From Linyphia triangularis (Eukaryota; Arthropoda; Arachnida; Araneae; Linyphiidae): 64,000 nt of DNA. The translations under genes were made by a program, and so were the position numbers. Of this stretch, positions 45,393-56,760 are shown piece after piece. Location: positions 32,258,433 to 32,322,432 of the forward strand of contig OZ021724.1 of assembly GCA_963978545.1 (NCBI GenBank). The letters run 5' to 3'. The notes beneath the pieces were generated by a model. The model was not told the origin of the DNA and did no database searches. It was given only the letters and a program-made list of their open reading frames with translations. Every line of letters begins with the position of its first letter. Within the stretch, counting starts at the first letter, position 1.

Positions 45393-47240
45393 CTTTGGTT
45401 GATGGTACTTTCGCAGTCCGTCAACACAGTAAGCATTTCTTCATAGCTGAGACTAGCTTTACCGATGTTCCTCTTCAAAAGATCTTTGAGAACTCTAATG
45501 AGACGCTCCCACCATCCACCGTACCATGGTGCACTTGGAGAATTAAAATTCCACTTTATTTGTTGCTCTGCAGAGTCTGCTTGAATAGCTTCCCAATCCA
45601 AATTTTGAAGTGCTCTTGAGGTACCGATAAAATTTGTTCCTTGGTCTGCATAAATAACATTGCATCTCCCTCTACGAGAGATGAACCTTCGCAAGGCTTG
45701 AATAAAGGGATCAGTTGACAAGGACGTTACCAACTCAAGGTGTACGGCACGATACACAGCACAGGTAAACAATATAATCCAAGCTTTGATACCTCCTCGC
45801 AGAAAGACTGGACCAGCTAAATCTGCACCGGTTACTTGGAAGGCAGCAACTCTCTGAATACGATCGGCTGGTAATGGCGAACAATCTGTTGTCACATGTT
45901 TCATGGAATGCCTTTTACAGGGAATACACTTAGAGATGACTTCCCTGATAATCCTCCGTCCTCTGGGGATCCAAAATCTTTCTCGCAAATGTCCCAGTAT
46001 AGTCTGTACACCAGCATGATTTAGGGTCTTATGCGTATACTCAATTAAATGTCGAGTTATTGGATGATCAGGTAAAACAATTGGGCATTGAAAGTCTTCG
46101 TTATATTCACCAAATACAAGGCGAGTTTTAACCCTCAGTACACCTTCGTCTTCATAAAATTTCATTGAAGTTTCATACTTCTTCCTGATATCCTCTGACC
46201 ACTCGTTCTGAATCATCTTTATTAGATGTAGTTCAGCACTTTGAAATTCTTCACTGGTTATTGGTTCTTCAACCTTCTCTTGAACTTTACGAGAGTTTAC
46301 ACAGAAACAGAAAATCCACGCAACCATCCGTACTATCATTGAGTATTTCGAGAAGTATAAGAATCTTTGACTAACAACTTTTTTCTCTACACTTGCTGCG
46401 CTCGTCACTATCTTCCTGCGTTCTTTCAGGGCTTCCTCCGGACACGACAAATTCGTTACCGTCCATGATGCTTCATCTTCTCGCAACCACGAAGGGCCTT
46501 CCCACCATTTCTTTTTAAAAAGGTCGTACCAATTGCAGGAACGAGATGGTAAATCTGCAGGGTTCAATTCCCCGGGTATATATCTCCATGCGTTGATATC
46601 CGTCAGCGCTCTTATTTCTTTTACTCTATTACCGACAAAGGTATTCCAGGGTTCTTGTTTCTTAATCCATGCTAACACAACCATTGAGTCACTCCAAAAA
46701 AAATTTATAAGAGGCAACTTCAGAGATTCTAGAATAGACTTATATAACCGAGTAGCGATGGCAGCTCCTAATAATTCCGCTCTGGGAATCGTTGGACGGT
46801 TCATTGGCATCACTCTGGATTTTGCAGCCACTAAATTTACGAAAACTTCTCCTTGGTCTTCACATCGCAAGAATTCACAACAAGCATAAGCAAACCCCGA
46901 TGCATCTGAAAAAATGTGCAAAGTTGCATCATCCAGTTTTCCTCTAAACATTCTTCTTGGAATAGAGCATTGTACAATAAGACCAAAATGTCTTGTCCAA
47001 CTACGAAATCTCACTATAAGATCCTCAGGAAGTTCTTCGTCCCAACTCGATTTCCTCCTCCAAGCTTCTTGCAGAATCAATTTTGAAACCAGCATTGCAG
47101 GGCAAGAAAATCCTATTGGGTCGTATACACTGTTTACTATTGAAAGTAAGATTCTTTTAGTTGGTGATAGAGTTAGGTCAACAGTTTTGGGAGAAACACA
47201 TGACCATTTCATCTGTCTCACAATTCCATTTAAGTCCTAA
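45393..47240 (-). pseudogene. BEL pol: RT end, RNase H and integrase core
   Basis: Numbering from the first methionine of the open segment at 47221: residues 1-70 are the end of reverse transcriptase and its connection (SVYDPIGFSCP). RNase H has FSDASG (D106), E149 in RAELLGA and D178 in FWSDS. The integrase zinc site has H397 and H402 with C432 and C435. The integrase core has D467 in TGADLAG, D526 in YADQGTNFIG and E572 in GGWWERL, spaced as a DDE enzyme. The catalytic residues of RNase H and integrase are therefore intact. The frame enters from another frame near 47225 and is cut after ESTIN by the hAT insertion. The codons after that belong to the hAT end, not to BEL. Confidence 0.93.
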
Positions 47241-48787
47241 TACTGACTGAATTGAGTCTACTGAAAAACCTGTAGAAAACCAGCAATGTAAATCAAAGCA
47301 TCCATCAGCCATTTTCTCAATTGCCTGGCTCTTCAGAATTTGAAACTGATCTTCATCTTCGACACTGGTAACCAAGTTATCCACGTAAAACCCTTCTTCC
47401 AATTTCCTTCTTGTAAAAGCCATATCTCTACCTTTAAATTTTTCCTGTGCAAGGTGATGCAGTATCGTTGCATTCAGCAGGAAAGGAGATGTAGTTATCC
47501 CAAAAACGACGCGGCATTGTCTATATTCGACGACAGTTGAGCATTCAGGATCCTAACACCACAAGAACGTAGTACATATCTGTCTACTAGATTTACGCTT
47601 ATTTGCAAGAATGCTTGTTTAATGTCAGCAGTTACTCCCTTGGCACCCCATCTGAATCTGTTTAGTAATGGAGGAATTTGCTGTGTTAAACTTGGTCCTG
47701 TACTCAGACAATCATTTAATGAAGCACCACCCTTAGTCTTGAATGACCCATCAAACACAGGCCGTATTTTCGTTGTTGCGCCTGATAATTTAACTACCGG
47801 TCTGTGCGGCAAGTAGTAGGCTGAATTCTTCACCTCTGATATGTCAGTCTCTTCAATAATTCCTTCCTTTTGCCAATTCAAGAAAACTTCTTTATACGGG
47901 TTGAATGTGCCTTCTTTTACTATACGCTTCGTAACAGAACGAAGTCTGGCTACGGCTGCTTCACGATTGTTATGCAAGGGAGGGTGTCCAACCAACCAAG
48001 GCAGTGTAACTTCATAACGTTGTTCTTCGTTAATATTCAGGGTTTCTTCAAAATGGATTAATGTGTCTTCTTCCAGCAGCCTCTTCTCATGTACTTCTGT
48101 TGGATCAGTTATGCCCAAAACTTCTAAATCCCAAATGTTATGCAATTCAAAGTTCTTCAAAGCCAACGATACCATACTACAAACTTCTTTTTTCTTTCCA
48201 AGACCCAAGATGGTCCAACCAACCAAGGTTTCTACAGCTGAAATCCCCGACTTGAAAATCTCTACTCTTCCTGTTAAAATACTACCAAGGACATCCGCTC
48301 CAAGTAGGACTCTTATAGGAGGCGTATTTCTACCTACGTCAGTTAGGACTATCCCCCGGGAAGAGAGTTCGGAAATAAGATTTTCATCTTGTATTCTAGG
48401 CAATGACGTACAAATCTTTGGCTGATCTAGGAATGAAACTGGTATCGAACATTTTCCGTCTAAACCCTCTATATTCAAATTATATTTTCCATGGAAGTTA
48501 GCAGCAGGTGTTGTTCCTCCGCCAAATAATCCCTGAGATAGAATTTATGTGCCTGAAGATTGAAGATTTAACTCTTTAACTAAACCAGTTTCAATATATG
48601 AACGATGAGATCCATCATCCAATAAAGATATTAAGCAAACCTGTTTACCATTATTACGAAGTCTTAACATAACAGTCTTTAGATAAACTTCTCGTTGGGA
48701 AGACTGTGAAGAAAGCATTGCTGTAGCCTTCTCTTCTTCATTTTCAAACACATTATCACATAATGTCTTTGACTGCACAGCAAACAC
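47178..48787 (-). pseudogene. BEL pol: protease and reverse transcriptase, broken
   Basis: The protease region carries LISLLDDGSHRSYIETGL, matching the DUF1758 aspartic protease motif with its D-x-G-S, and later LLGADVLGSIL. An in-frame stop at 48545-48547 lies between these. Reverse transcriptase follows with KIRPVFDGSF and VTADIKQAFLQI, whose D is a catalytic carboxylate. The frame shifts near 47555, and in another frame the second active-site box reads FYVDNLVTS, so N replaces the second D of YVDD. I believe some BEL members share that, but I cannot verify it. A second shift near 47225 passes the reading to the RNase H/integrase segment. Confidence 0.88.
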
Positions 48788-50021
48788 CTTACTTTGCTTC
48801 TACAATCTCGGAAAAAATGTCCCGTTTCGAAACGCAATAAACAGCATTTTGCTAGCTTAACCGCATTTTTCCTTTCTTCCAAATTCATTGCAGAAGCTTT
48901 TCGACAATCTAGGCTATTGTGAGGCTTTTTGCAAAACACACAATCGGGCATTCCAAATGATTTATCGGAAAGCGACGATATTAAAGCAGCTGCTGTTGGT
49001 TCGTCTTGTTGAAAAGGCTTATTTATTTCTCGTTTGAATTTTTGTGTTCCAAAACCCTTTTCCGCCAAAATCCTATGTTCTTCACCTTCTACTTCATGAG
49101 ATAAAAATGCCATCAACGATTCCAACAAATTTTCTTTTGTTACGTTTATCATATCTTCGTCACCAATTTTAGTGTTTAATCTGTATCTGTCCCACGCCTT
49201 CAAAACCACAACGGGTAAACACGATTCAACCACAGGGTACAACATCTCTGTGTAATTTTTAGTAGTTACACCCAATGTTTCGAGAGATCTCAGATTTGAA
49301 CCCAACTTGTCATAAAGCTCAGCAATCCTTACATTTTGGCGATTCAGCACTAAAGCTAAAAGATCTCCAATATATACTTCAATTAATAAATCTGTCCTTC
49401 CAAAACGAGACTTCAAATGGTCTATTACTTTCAAATAGTTTTCTTTCGAAGGTGGATAGCTCTCAACGATGTCTCTCGCTTTCGTATTTGACTTAACAGA
49501 GGCCAACAAATATTGAAATTTGTCTTCCTCTTTCAAGCCATCATCCTTGTGTATGCCTGAAAACTGTCCCCAAAATGCTACCCAAGTCTTAGGACAAACC
49601 TCATATTCTTTCAAAGTTATCTTAGGCAGCTTTAAATAAGCGCCAACTTGTGACTGAAAATTGCATGACTCGGCGACTAATTCTTTCTGAACATAGGAAT
49701 CGTAAAATACTTTCACTTCAATGAATTTATCTCTATAAGATTCAGTTAAATCAAATTCTTCATCAGAAATATCAGTTAGCAGACTTATTTGAGAGTCCAA
49801 GTCAAACAACCTATAGTCGCTTTATCATCTATCTTATTATAAATAGTATGAATTTCCTTACTTTCTATTCTATCGGATTCTTCTAACTTCGCAAATTGAT
49901 TGCAAGCTGTAGTAAAAGCACGACGTAGCTGTGTTCTTGCTTTTTTCAGATCTTCCAAGGTACTTGCATCACTTTTTTTATCCACCATTTTCCAAATGAA
50001 ATTCCAAAGTAGACTTTCCAC
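48679..50021 (-). pseudogene. BEL gag (DUF1759-like) with zinc-knuckle region, frameshifted
   Basis: An N-terminal piece (50021-49785) is a charged helical segment starting MESLLWNFIWKMVDKK. The reading moves to another frame near 49800 and continues with FDLDSQISLL, then KITLKEYEVCPKTWVAFWGQ, DKFQYLLASV and NYLKVIDHLKSRFGR, a pattern of the BEL/Pao gag domain DUF1759. Near the end, a cysteine/histidine cluster (DCVFCKKPHNSLDC, then CLLRFETGHFFRDC) is the nucleic-acid-binding knuckle region. A further frame change near the end links it to the protease frame. The length is ordinary for the family if the pieces are summed. Confidence 0.88.
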
Positions 50022-50071
50022 GAATCGTTGTATGCACAGTACGTTATTTCCAATCTAAGTCGCATATTCTT

Positions 50072-50088
50072 TTAAATCACGGACGCCA
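50072..50088 (-). promoter_or_regulatory. BEL primer binding site
   Basis: Directly inside the 5' LTR the minus strand reads TGGCGTCCGTGATTTAA. It starts TGG, complementary to the CCA end of a tRNA. I do not name the tRNA, because I cannot check the 3' sequence of candidate tRNAs here. Confidence 0.6.
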
Positions 50089-50264
50089 TGTTTCGTTTTA
50101 CGAACGAGGCCTCAATATAAAAATAAGAGGCGGAATTTACAAATTAACTATGTAAATAAAACTTAAAATCTTAGTTACAAGCAAAACAACCATCTTTGTT
50201 TTTATTTTTAGGAACAGTCGAACAGATATTCAAAACGATTACGATTAAAAGTATCGTATCGATT
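50089..50264 (-). repeat. BEL 5' LTR
   Basis: This is 176 bp and matches the left LTR with two substitutions (GCGGAATT against GCGAAATT, and AAACTTAAA against AAACCTAAA). It is followed inward by the primer binding site. A TATAAAAATAAGAGG segment lies inside, but its orientation makes a TATA role unproven. Confidence 0.9.
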
Positions 50265-50776
50265 GTCGTTTAACTATCTATACAGCTTTCAAATCATAGT
50301 CCTTACTTTAATATTCCTGTCACAATGAGAAATAGGGTTTGATAAAATACCACTTGGTGAATACAACATTGAACCTATTTTCCTAAAAAAAGGACGATTA
50401 ATCAAAATCGTCGTAAGATTACCTTACTATGAACGACTTTTAAAAATGTTTTTCAATTTTCATTTTTCTGGCCTTACAGGAAAAAAAGATATTGGAATTT
50501 TCGACATTTAGAACGTTTGACCTCCGTAAGTTGGCTCGAGAACGGAATAGCAAACTAGTTCTAATGATTGTTCTTGTTGGCATTTGTATTAAATTTTAGA
50601 GTTGAGATTATAGGGGAAGTAGATGAATAAGTTATGTTTTGCTATCATAAGTGGAGCCAAGTAACTAACAAAACTTAAGCGAAACAATAAAAACCTTAAC
50701 TATAATTAAAGTTGCTAAATTCAATATTCAATAATTGCTTCAGAAAACAAAATTTGTAAAAAAAAATTTCAAAAAC
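50265..50776. repeat. Spacer with a decayed family G fragment
   Basis: The word TTTAGAACGTTTGACCTCCG near 50508, followed by GAACGGAATAGC and a TTCTTGTTGGCATTTGTATT stretch, follows the family G order. Divergence is high and only one unit is recognisable (about 50495-50640). No gene is seen. Confidence 0.4.
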
Positions 50777-51170
50777 CTAGGGGGTGTGAAGCATAGCACA
50801 ACTTCAGTTACATTTAATACTGCATTTAAATTTGCCATTGATTGGTGTAATTCAGTGTTTTCGTTTTCTTATTTTCATTAATTTAAAAAAAAAAAAAGAG
50901 GAGAGGGGCCTAATAATCGATAATTATTACATTGGCAAAACATCTCCTAAATGGCGAAATTGGCTGTATGTTTTTCTATAAATATTGCTTTATCCTTTCT
51001 TGTAAGTGAAACTGATGAAAAACAGTCGTAAATGTGTGTGTGTGTTACAGACATTTATTTTTCAACTTTTTACGGCTTTATAACATTTCTATGGAATTTT
51101 CAGAAGTGGGGATTTTTAACTCTGCACGTTTCAAAATGTGTAGAAATGTGTTTTGTTTTTTTTCCTAAGC
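50777..51170 (+). repeat. Family A dispersed repeat, copy 6 (internally deleted)
   Basis: It starts CTAGGGGGTGTGAAGCATAG and follows the family through the GGCGAAATTGGC and TTTTACGGCTTTATAACATTT blocks. It then jumps to the CACGTTTCAAAATGTGTAGAAATG block near the family 3' end, so the AAAATCGTTAGAGCC half is deleted. Confidence 0.72.
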
Positions 51171-51414
51171 AGAAAGTATGTGACGGCAATATGTAAGTAG
51201 TTTCAAAAATAATTTATTTGAAAAATAAAAATAAACTTATTTTATAACTTAAAACATGGCTTAAATAGTTACTTATCCAACTAGTGGGGAAAGTAATTGT
51301 ATTCAAAACGAGGTAAAACGTTTATTTGACGAGTGCGATAGCATGAGTTAAATAATTTACCGAGTTTAAAAAAGTATTTTCCCTCGTGTTGCATACAGTA
51401 TTTTTTATAATCAC

Positions 51415-53225
51415 GATCAATAAATATTTTTAATACCTATATTTATTAACCTTGACAACTCTAATCAAAGAATTTCTTCAGAATATATGTATTTCAATGC
51501 CAAAACTGTACGATATTTGAGCACGAGGAGTGTGAGAAAATACTTTTTCTTTCTAGTGCTAAAAAGTACTACTTTCGCCACTATTTTTTATTCAAAACTA
51601 GCTAAATACCCTTGCTTCGCTACGAAATTTTAACATGAGCAATATTTTAGCAAGCTGTGAGGCCTCGCATTGTGGAAATCTGTCATTCGTGTATAAAACC
51701 CAGTTTCTGGCGTTTCGCTCGCAAGAATGTTCATCACTACGCAAAATCGAGCTCGCTTCGTTCGCTGAATAGTTCATGGACACATAAACACAGGCTTATT
51801 TCACTCTTTAAAAGGTTCATTGCTATGCAAGCATAGGCTTGCTTCGTTCGCTGAAAGGTTCATTACTGCGTAAGCATAAACTCGCTTCACTCACTAAAAT
51901 CTAATTGCTAAATAAAGACTTAATATTGGAAGCCTCTCCCTTGTCAAGAAAAAAAAATCCCCGTTAATACAATAATACAACACCCCTTTAAGATTATTTT
52001 AACACGTGTTTGTGAAAAGCAAAATTAGAGGCTAAAACTCCTTATGTTGAAACTTTCAGAGATCTAGGCCTATTCGAAGTCGCTTTTTGTGAAAAAAAAT
52101 TAATTGAAAAACAAATTAAAATCTTAACATTCCTTTTGTTAGTCCAATTGGAAGGCCAAAACTACTTGTGTTGAAAATTTCAGAAATGTAGCCCAATTAC
52201 AAATCATTTTGTAAAATATTTGTTAATTAATTAAAAAAAAAATCCAGTTAGAAGGCCACAACTATTTATGTTGAATATTTCAAAGCCAGTAGCCCTATTT
52301 GAAATCGTTTTGTAATATATAAATTAATTAAAAAATTAATTAAAAAAGAACAAAATAAAAAATTTTAAATTCTGTTTTTTAAAAGTCCAATTAAAATTTC
52401 AAAACTACTTACGTTGAAAATTTCAGATCTGTAGCCCTATTAGATATCGTTTTGTAACATATTTATTAATTAATTAAAAAAATTAATTAAAAAATAACTA
52501 ATTAAAGTTTTAACATTATGTTTGTGATGTATACAATTAGAAGGCCAAAACTACTTATGTGGAAAATTTCAGAGATTTAGCCTTATTAGTAATCTTTTTG
52601 TAAAATGTTTATTAATTAATTAAAAAAAAAATTAAAAAAGAACAAAATAAAAATTTAAAATTCTGTTTTTTAAAAGTCCGATTAAATAGCCAAAACTACT
52701 TATGTTGAAAATTTCAGAGCTGTAGCCATATTAGATATCATTTTGTAACATATTTATTAATTAAAAAAATTATTTAAAAAAGAACTAATTAAAATTTTAA
52801 CATTATGTTTGTGATGCATAAAATTAGAAGGCCAAAATTTCAGAGCTCTACTCTAATTTTAAGTAGGTTTCTATAGATCCACAGAGCCACAGACAGACAC
52901 ACACACACAGCTTGTTTTATTATTATAGATGATTATAAAAAGTTTAATTTTTTGCACGTTGTTATCAAAAAATATTTTTAATACGTATATTTATTAATGT
53001 GGATAACTCGATTCAATGATTTTCTTCTGAAAATATGTCATTTCAATATCAAGGCTATATAATATTTGAACACGAGGCGTGGGAGAAAGTATTTTTCACA
53101 CTAGTACAAAAAAGCTACTTTCCCGCACTCCTCGCGAAAAAGTGCTACGTGCTACTTTCGCCACTATTTTTGATTCAAAAGGATTAAAAAAAAAAGTTAA
53201 ATTTTTTGCACGTTTGTGTATAGGA
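51415..53225. repeat. ~200-bp direct repeats flanking a Helitron
   Basis: A segment at 51415-51597 (AATATTTTTAATACCTATAT, then TTTGAGCACGAGGAGTGTGA, then ACTTTCGCCACTATTTTTTA) recurs diverged at 52970-53182 (AATATTTTTAATACGTATAT, TTTGAACACGAGGCGTGGGA, ACTTTCGCCACTATTTTTGA). A start of a further unit (AAATTTTTTGCACGTTTG) follows at about 53198. The simplest reading is an older tandem repeat of about 250 bp into which the Helitron at 51598-52929 inserted. Confidence 0.72.
51598..52929 (-). mobile_element. Non-autonomous Helitron, family H copy 2 (inverted)
   Basis: On the minus strand it starts TCTATAATAATAAAACAAGC and ends AGCTAG, with a GCGAAGCAAGGGTATTT segment just before the CTAG. The flanking bases are A and T as expected. 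The interior holds about six or seven degenerate ~150-bp units with TACTTATGTTGAAAATTTCA on the plus strand, plus the GCTCGCTTCGTTCGCTGAA words. It is homologous along its length to copy 1 at 16110-17246, in opposite orientation, with more internal units. No Rep/helicase frame is present. Confidence 0.82.
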
Positions 53226-55084
53226 AAAAAAAAATCGAATACCCCCCCCCCCCCCTATTAATCTTTATTATTAAAACTCCTATCCAGTATTTTTTATGCA
53301 AAACTCTTAACTAAAAAATTTCCAGTAATGCTTTCAATATTTTATCGAAAAGTTTACCATAAAACATCATATTTCTAATGCATTCATTCTTTACAACTTC
53401 CAACTAATATATTATGCACAAGTACATTAATGTCTAATCATACTCTCCGATAATATTTGTGACTTGTGCCTTTCAAATTTCACGCTAAAAATTTATCACT
53501 CCACCTTACGACTAAAAAAAAAAAAAAACATGCCATTTTCCATGTTGTGAGTCTATTACAGCAAGACAAACAAAAATTCAATTACAATATCCAGTTTAAT
53601 TAACATCCAATTTATCACAGTTTCTTCATTATCAACACCACGTCCTCGATAACCATAAATTAATCAGTTCTTCACAATACTACCTTCGCCCGAAGCCTCA
53701 TAAGGAGACACTATCGAATATTAACAACCAAAACCTCCTCGCTTTCAAAAGATGGGAACTTCCCACAGAAAGTCACCCGAAACAATTTCAAAAGAAACAG
53801 AACCCTCAAAAACCAAAAAATCCAATCTCAACCCCGGAAGATAAACCAGCTGCAGCTTTGACGACGAGAAAACTTCGAAAACCTCACCTGCGAAAACAAT
53901 AGCAGGTCGACATGTCCGCAAACAGAAGCCACCCCTAAATCACTCCCGATTACTAAGAATTTTAATTAACTTTCCTGTTACGCCATCGGTGGAAAGATAA
54001 AAGATTATAATTCGGGGGGGGGGAGGGGCTGATACTCTACAATAGCAGGGCTCGATAAAGAACTTACTACGAAGCAACGAAAGTTCTAAATCAGATTGGA
54101 TAGATTACTCGTACAGATGACTTCAATAGGTATGTCAACCACGAAGTTAGGTTTCAGTGATAAAATCTATGGTTTTGGAAGGTTTTAAATAGGTACACGA
54201 TATTTTTTTTTTATTTTTTTAAATTTATTTATTAACTTGCAGTTTGGGTTGACCTCAATTTTCCAACAAGGAGATAATTGAATTTTTAATTTTTATTGAA
54301 ATTTTGATCGATTTGTAACTTTGGTTTCTCAATAAAACTATGCATAAAAATGTGGATGCTTCTTTGCGCTACATTCAATTGTTATGATCTTTAGTAGATA
54401 GTTTTGCTTAGAAAGATTACATATTTTTGTACTTTATTTAATAACTTGAAGAGATGAAGTTTGTAAGGAATAAACGTTAATTAAAATAAAGTTTAAGATT
54501 TCGAGATAAAATTTAAGAATGTAAAATGTTTGAAACAATGTTTAAAGATTTGTTAATTTCAATTATAAGTCTGTAGAATTAATTTTTTTAGTAAAATTCT
54601 AGTTTATGTCACTAAAAGAAATTTATTTTCTAAAAAGTAAGTTGTCGTTAAATTTTAGACTGTTAAATATCTAGAAGTTGGTTGTATTTTAGATTTATAA
54701 GGCTCAAGGGTAACACAAGGTAAATAACTAGAAGAAAAAAACTACAAAGAAAAACAAATTAGGAAAAAAATCAAACAGATTGTTTATTGAAAACATTGGC
54801 TTAAAAATGTTGAATTATTCATTCGTAGATATTTAGAGTAAACTACAAATAAAATTTTAAAAGTATCATTTAGCCTAAAAATGCAATTGAAATGATATTG
54901 AATTTCAAATTGGTAAAGAAAACTCTCAACCTTTTCGAGAAGCTAGTTAAAATATTACAAACATTACTAATAATCACCTATTCCTAATGCCAGGTTCCGC
55001 AGTACTAAGGGTAAATAGTGTCGCATTATCCCAGATTCCATGATTACCTCATCTAACCCAGTATAACATAAGCAGACCTTTTTC
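53226..55084. other. Non-coding DNA with C and G runs and one GC-richer patch
   Basis: A C run lies at about 53241-53257 and a G run at about 54014-54023. The stretch 53640-53970 is less AT-rich and unique in the window, with no open frame of note. The rest is AT-rich. No gene is recognised. Confidence 0.5.
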
Positions 55085-55510
55085 TTCTTCTTCTTTATAT
55101 TTGGGTTAGTCAGATATGTAGCACCTCTGCTTTAGGGTAGCATTTTGTACCATACTCCGAACCCAATACTTCTTAGCTCCATTTATTCGGGTCGTCCACT
55201 TTGGTAATAAAGTCTGACAAACCCTTGATAGAACTAAGGTGTAACTCTTTAGTGTTGGTGACATCTAAAGAAGTAAGTCGAGTGAGGGCAAGAGCATCAC
55301 ATTCATATATAACATGATGTGCCCTCATTTTTATAACATTTTCTACATATGGGGCCTTGTTGAAAAAGTCGCATTGTATGAAGGTGTTTTCTGAAATGGT
55401 AGTACCCTGTAATGGTAGAAGCCCACAATTGCTTTCATCTTCAGTCTTGGGTATCCAAGAATTTCAGAGGCAATCTTCGCAGATGATCCGATGATCATGC
55501 TTTTAGCGTG
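55085..55510 (-). pseudogene. LINE (non-LTR retrotransposon) ORF2 3' relic
   Basis: Minus-strand frames read LKMKAIVGFYHYRVLPF, then (after a frame change) APYVENVIKMRAHHVIYECD followed by ALALTRLTSLD. This follows the layout of the end of ORF2 in jockey-like LINEs: an RNase H-side segment (x-L-x-x-[LI]-x-G-x-[YF]-x-x-x-x-x-L) and the C-x-x-C/H...AEHVLxECxALAxxRxxxLG segment, here with the cysteines of the motif partly lost. The sequence then becomes non-coding and ends in AAGAAGAAGAAGAAAAAGG at about 55100-55080, as expected for a LINE simple-repeat tail. Frameshifts make it a relic. The clade is inference. Confidence 0.5.
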
Positions 55511-56600
55511 TTTTTGTCCAGAAGAGCAACACCACGTTTTTAATCAGACCTTACATCTCATTCTGATACTTCCACTAGTATGGCATAAATTACGATATTA
55601 AATATATACTTTACTGCCAATAACAATTAGAGGTTGTTGTTTGTAAAATTATCAATAATGAACGAAGATATCCTGTAAGAGTTGACAACTTATTGCTAAG
55701 AATGACAAAAAGAAAAGCAGAGACATGACATTAAAGTTCACGTATTAAAAAGCCTAGTAGTTGTATTCTAGCACAAATTGCATTCATTTTAAAAACGCTG
55801 CAATTTTGACATAATGTTATGTAATCATGTAATGATCCTTTCAGTACCGTTTTTTAATTTATCCTTTCAAACACATCTTCTTTTGAAATTCTTTTCTCCG
55901 ATTATTGCTTTAATTCAACTATGTTCCCATCAGTTGGGCCCGTGGTCGAAAATGTTAGTGCTGCCGGAAACACATGACTTCTCAACCACACACACACACT
56001 TTCCACAATCACGTTCAATCACACTTGAGCTTTTTTAAAAATTATTTTAAAAATCGGATTTTTTTCCACTTAAAATTACACAATTAGTAATGATGTTTAA
56101 ATGAAAATAAAATTCAGTTCTATTCAAAAATTAATTAACTAGTTAACATTTAACTCATTATCATTAACATATTTTTGAACAGTGATTACTCGAGTTTTAT
56201 GGAAGCCAAGAAAGCAAATTATGGTTGGAAATTATTCGTAACATAATTCTTAATGTTATGAACCTCCATCTAGTTTCTAGAATATCTGGTTTTTTTTAAT
56301 AGATTTTTTTTAACATTGAAAGTAGAAAAAATCGCAAATTTTCTAAAAACTTTTGCATATAAAAAACTAGAAAAATTTATTTTCTTTTCCGATCAATTTG
56401 ACTGCGGTTCAAAACATCTAATAGTTAATGCAGATTTGAATTCTCAAACCATTTTTCAAAAAGATTATATCAAACTTCAATTATCATTGTCTAAATGAAG
56501 TTTCACGCGGCAAAAACACGATTTTTTATATAATGAGTTTTAAATATTCATAATTTCCTTCAGTTGATACTATATATTGTAAAAATTCCATCTGAGAAAT
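55511..56600. other. AT-rich non-coding DNA
   Basis: Short frames only (55814-56038, 56316-56498) without motifs. A (CA)n-type stretch lies at about 55985-56000. Confidence 0.55.
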
Positions 56601-56679
56601 TTTCAAGGACAGGCGAAGTCGGAAAACCACTGATATGGCTGTTTCTCTACACATTATGTAGGGAGGAAGGTTATATTGG

Positions 56680-56693
56680 TTACCATGGCAACG
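56680..56693. promoter_or_regulatory. RFX X-box-like palindrome
   Basis: GTTACCATGGCAAC is a 14-bp inverted repeat that fits the X-box consensus RYYNYY-N(1-3)-RRNRAC in its palindromic form (GTTRCCATGGYAAC). RFX factors bind such sites upstream of ciliary genes in animals. An ATG lies 29 bases downstream (56722), opening MAAVRRKITVIGKG. The local sequence is less AT-rich than its surroundings. No good donor follows (the nearest is GTTTTT at 56761), so a first exon is not proven. Confidence 0.38.
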
Positions 56694-56760
56694 TCGTAGC
56701 CAAAACGCGTTTCAGGAACACATGGCTGCAGTTCGGAGGAAGATCACCGTGATTGGAAAA

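Larger units (their letters stand above)
42881..50264 (-). mobile_element. BEL/Pao LTR retrotransposon, degenerate, hAT-interrupted
   Basis: Two direct 176-bp LTRs (42881-43056 and 50089-50264) differ at only two positions that I can see. Between them, on the minus strand, lie gag, an aspartic protease, reverse transcriptase, RNase H, integrase and the integrase C-terminal region in BEL/Pao order. The reading is broken by about four frameshifts, one in-frame stop and a 1531-bp hAT insertion, so this copy cannot make a full polyprotein. The LTRs lack an obvious TG...CA pair at their outer 5' side and no clean 5-bp duplication flanks them. GTTA occurs at one edge and six bases outside the other, which is only a candidate. 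Confidence 0.92.

Noticed and set aside
45166..45402. 78-codon plus-strand frame across the hAT right end
   Set aside because: It crosses the hAT boundary and target duplication and is antisense to integrase. It is a chance frame.
43292..49809. Plus-strand frames opposite the BEL genes
   Set aside because: They are shadows of the minus-strand gag and pol reading frames.
51415..53182. LTR retrotransposon suggested by flanking ~200-bp direct repeats
   Set aside because: The enclosed sequence is a Helitron with its own termini at the inner edges, there are no gag/pol remnants or primer site, and a further unit starts beyond the right copy.
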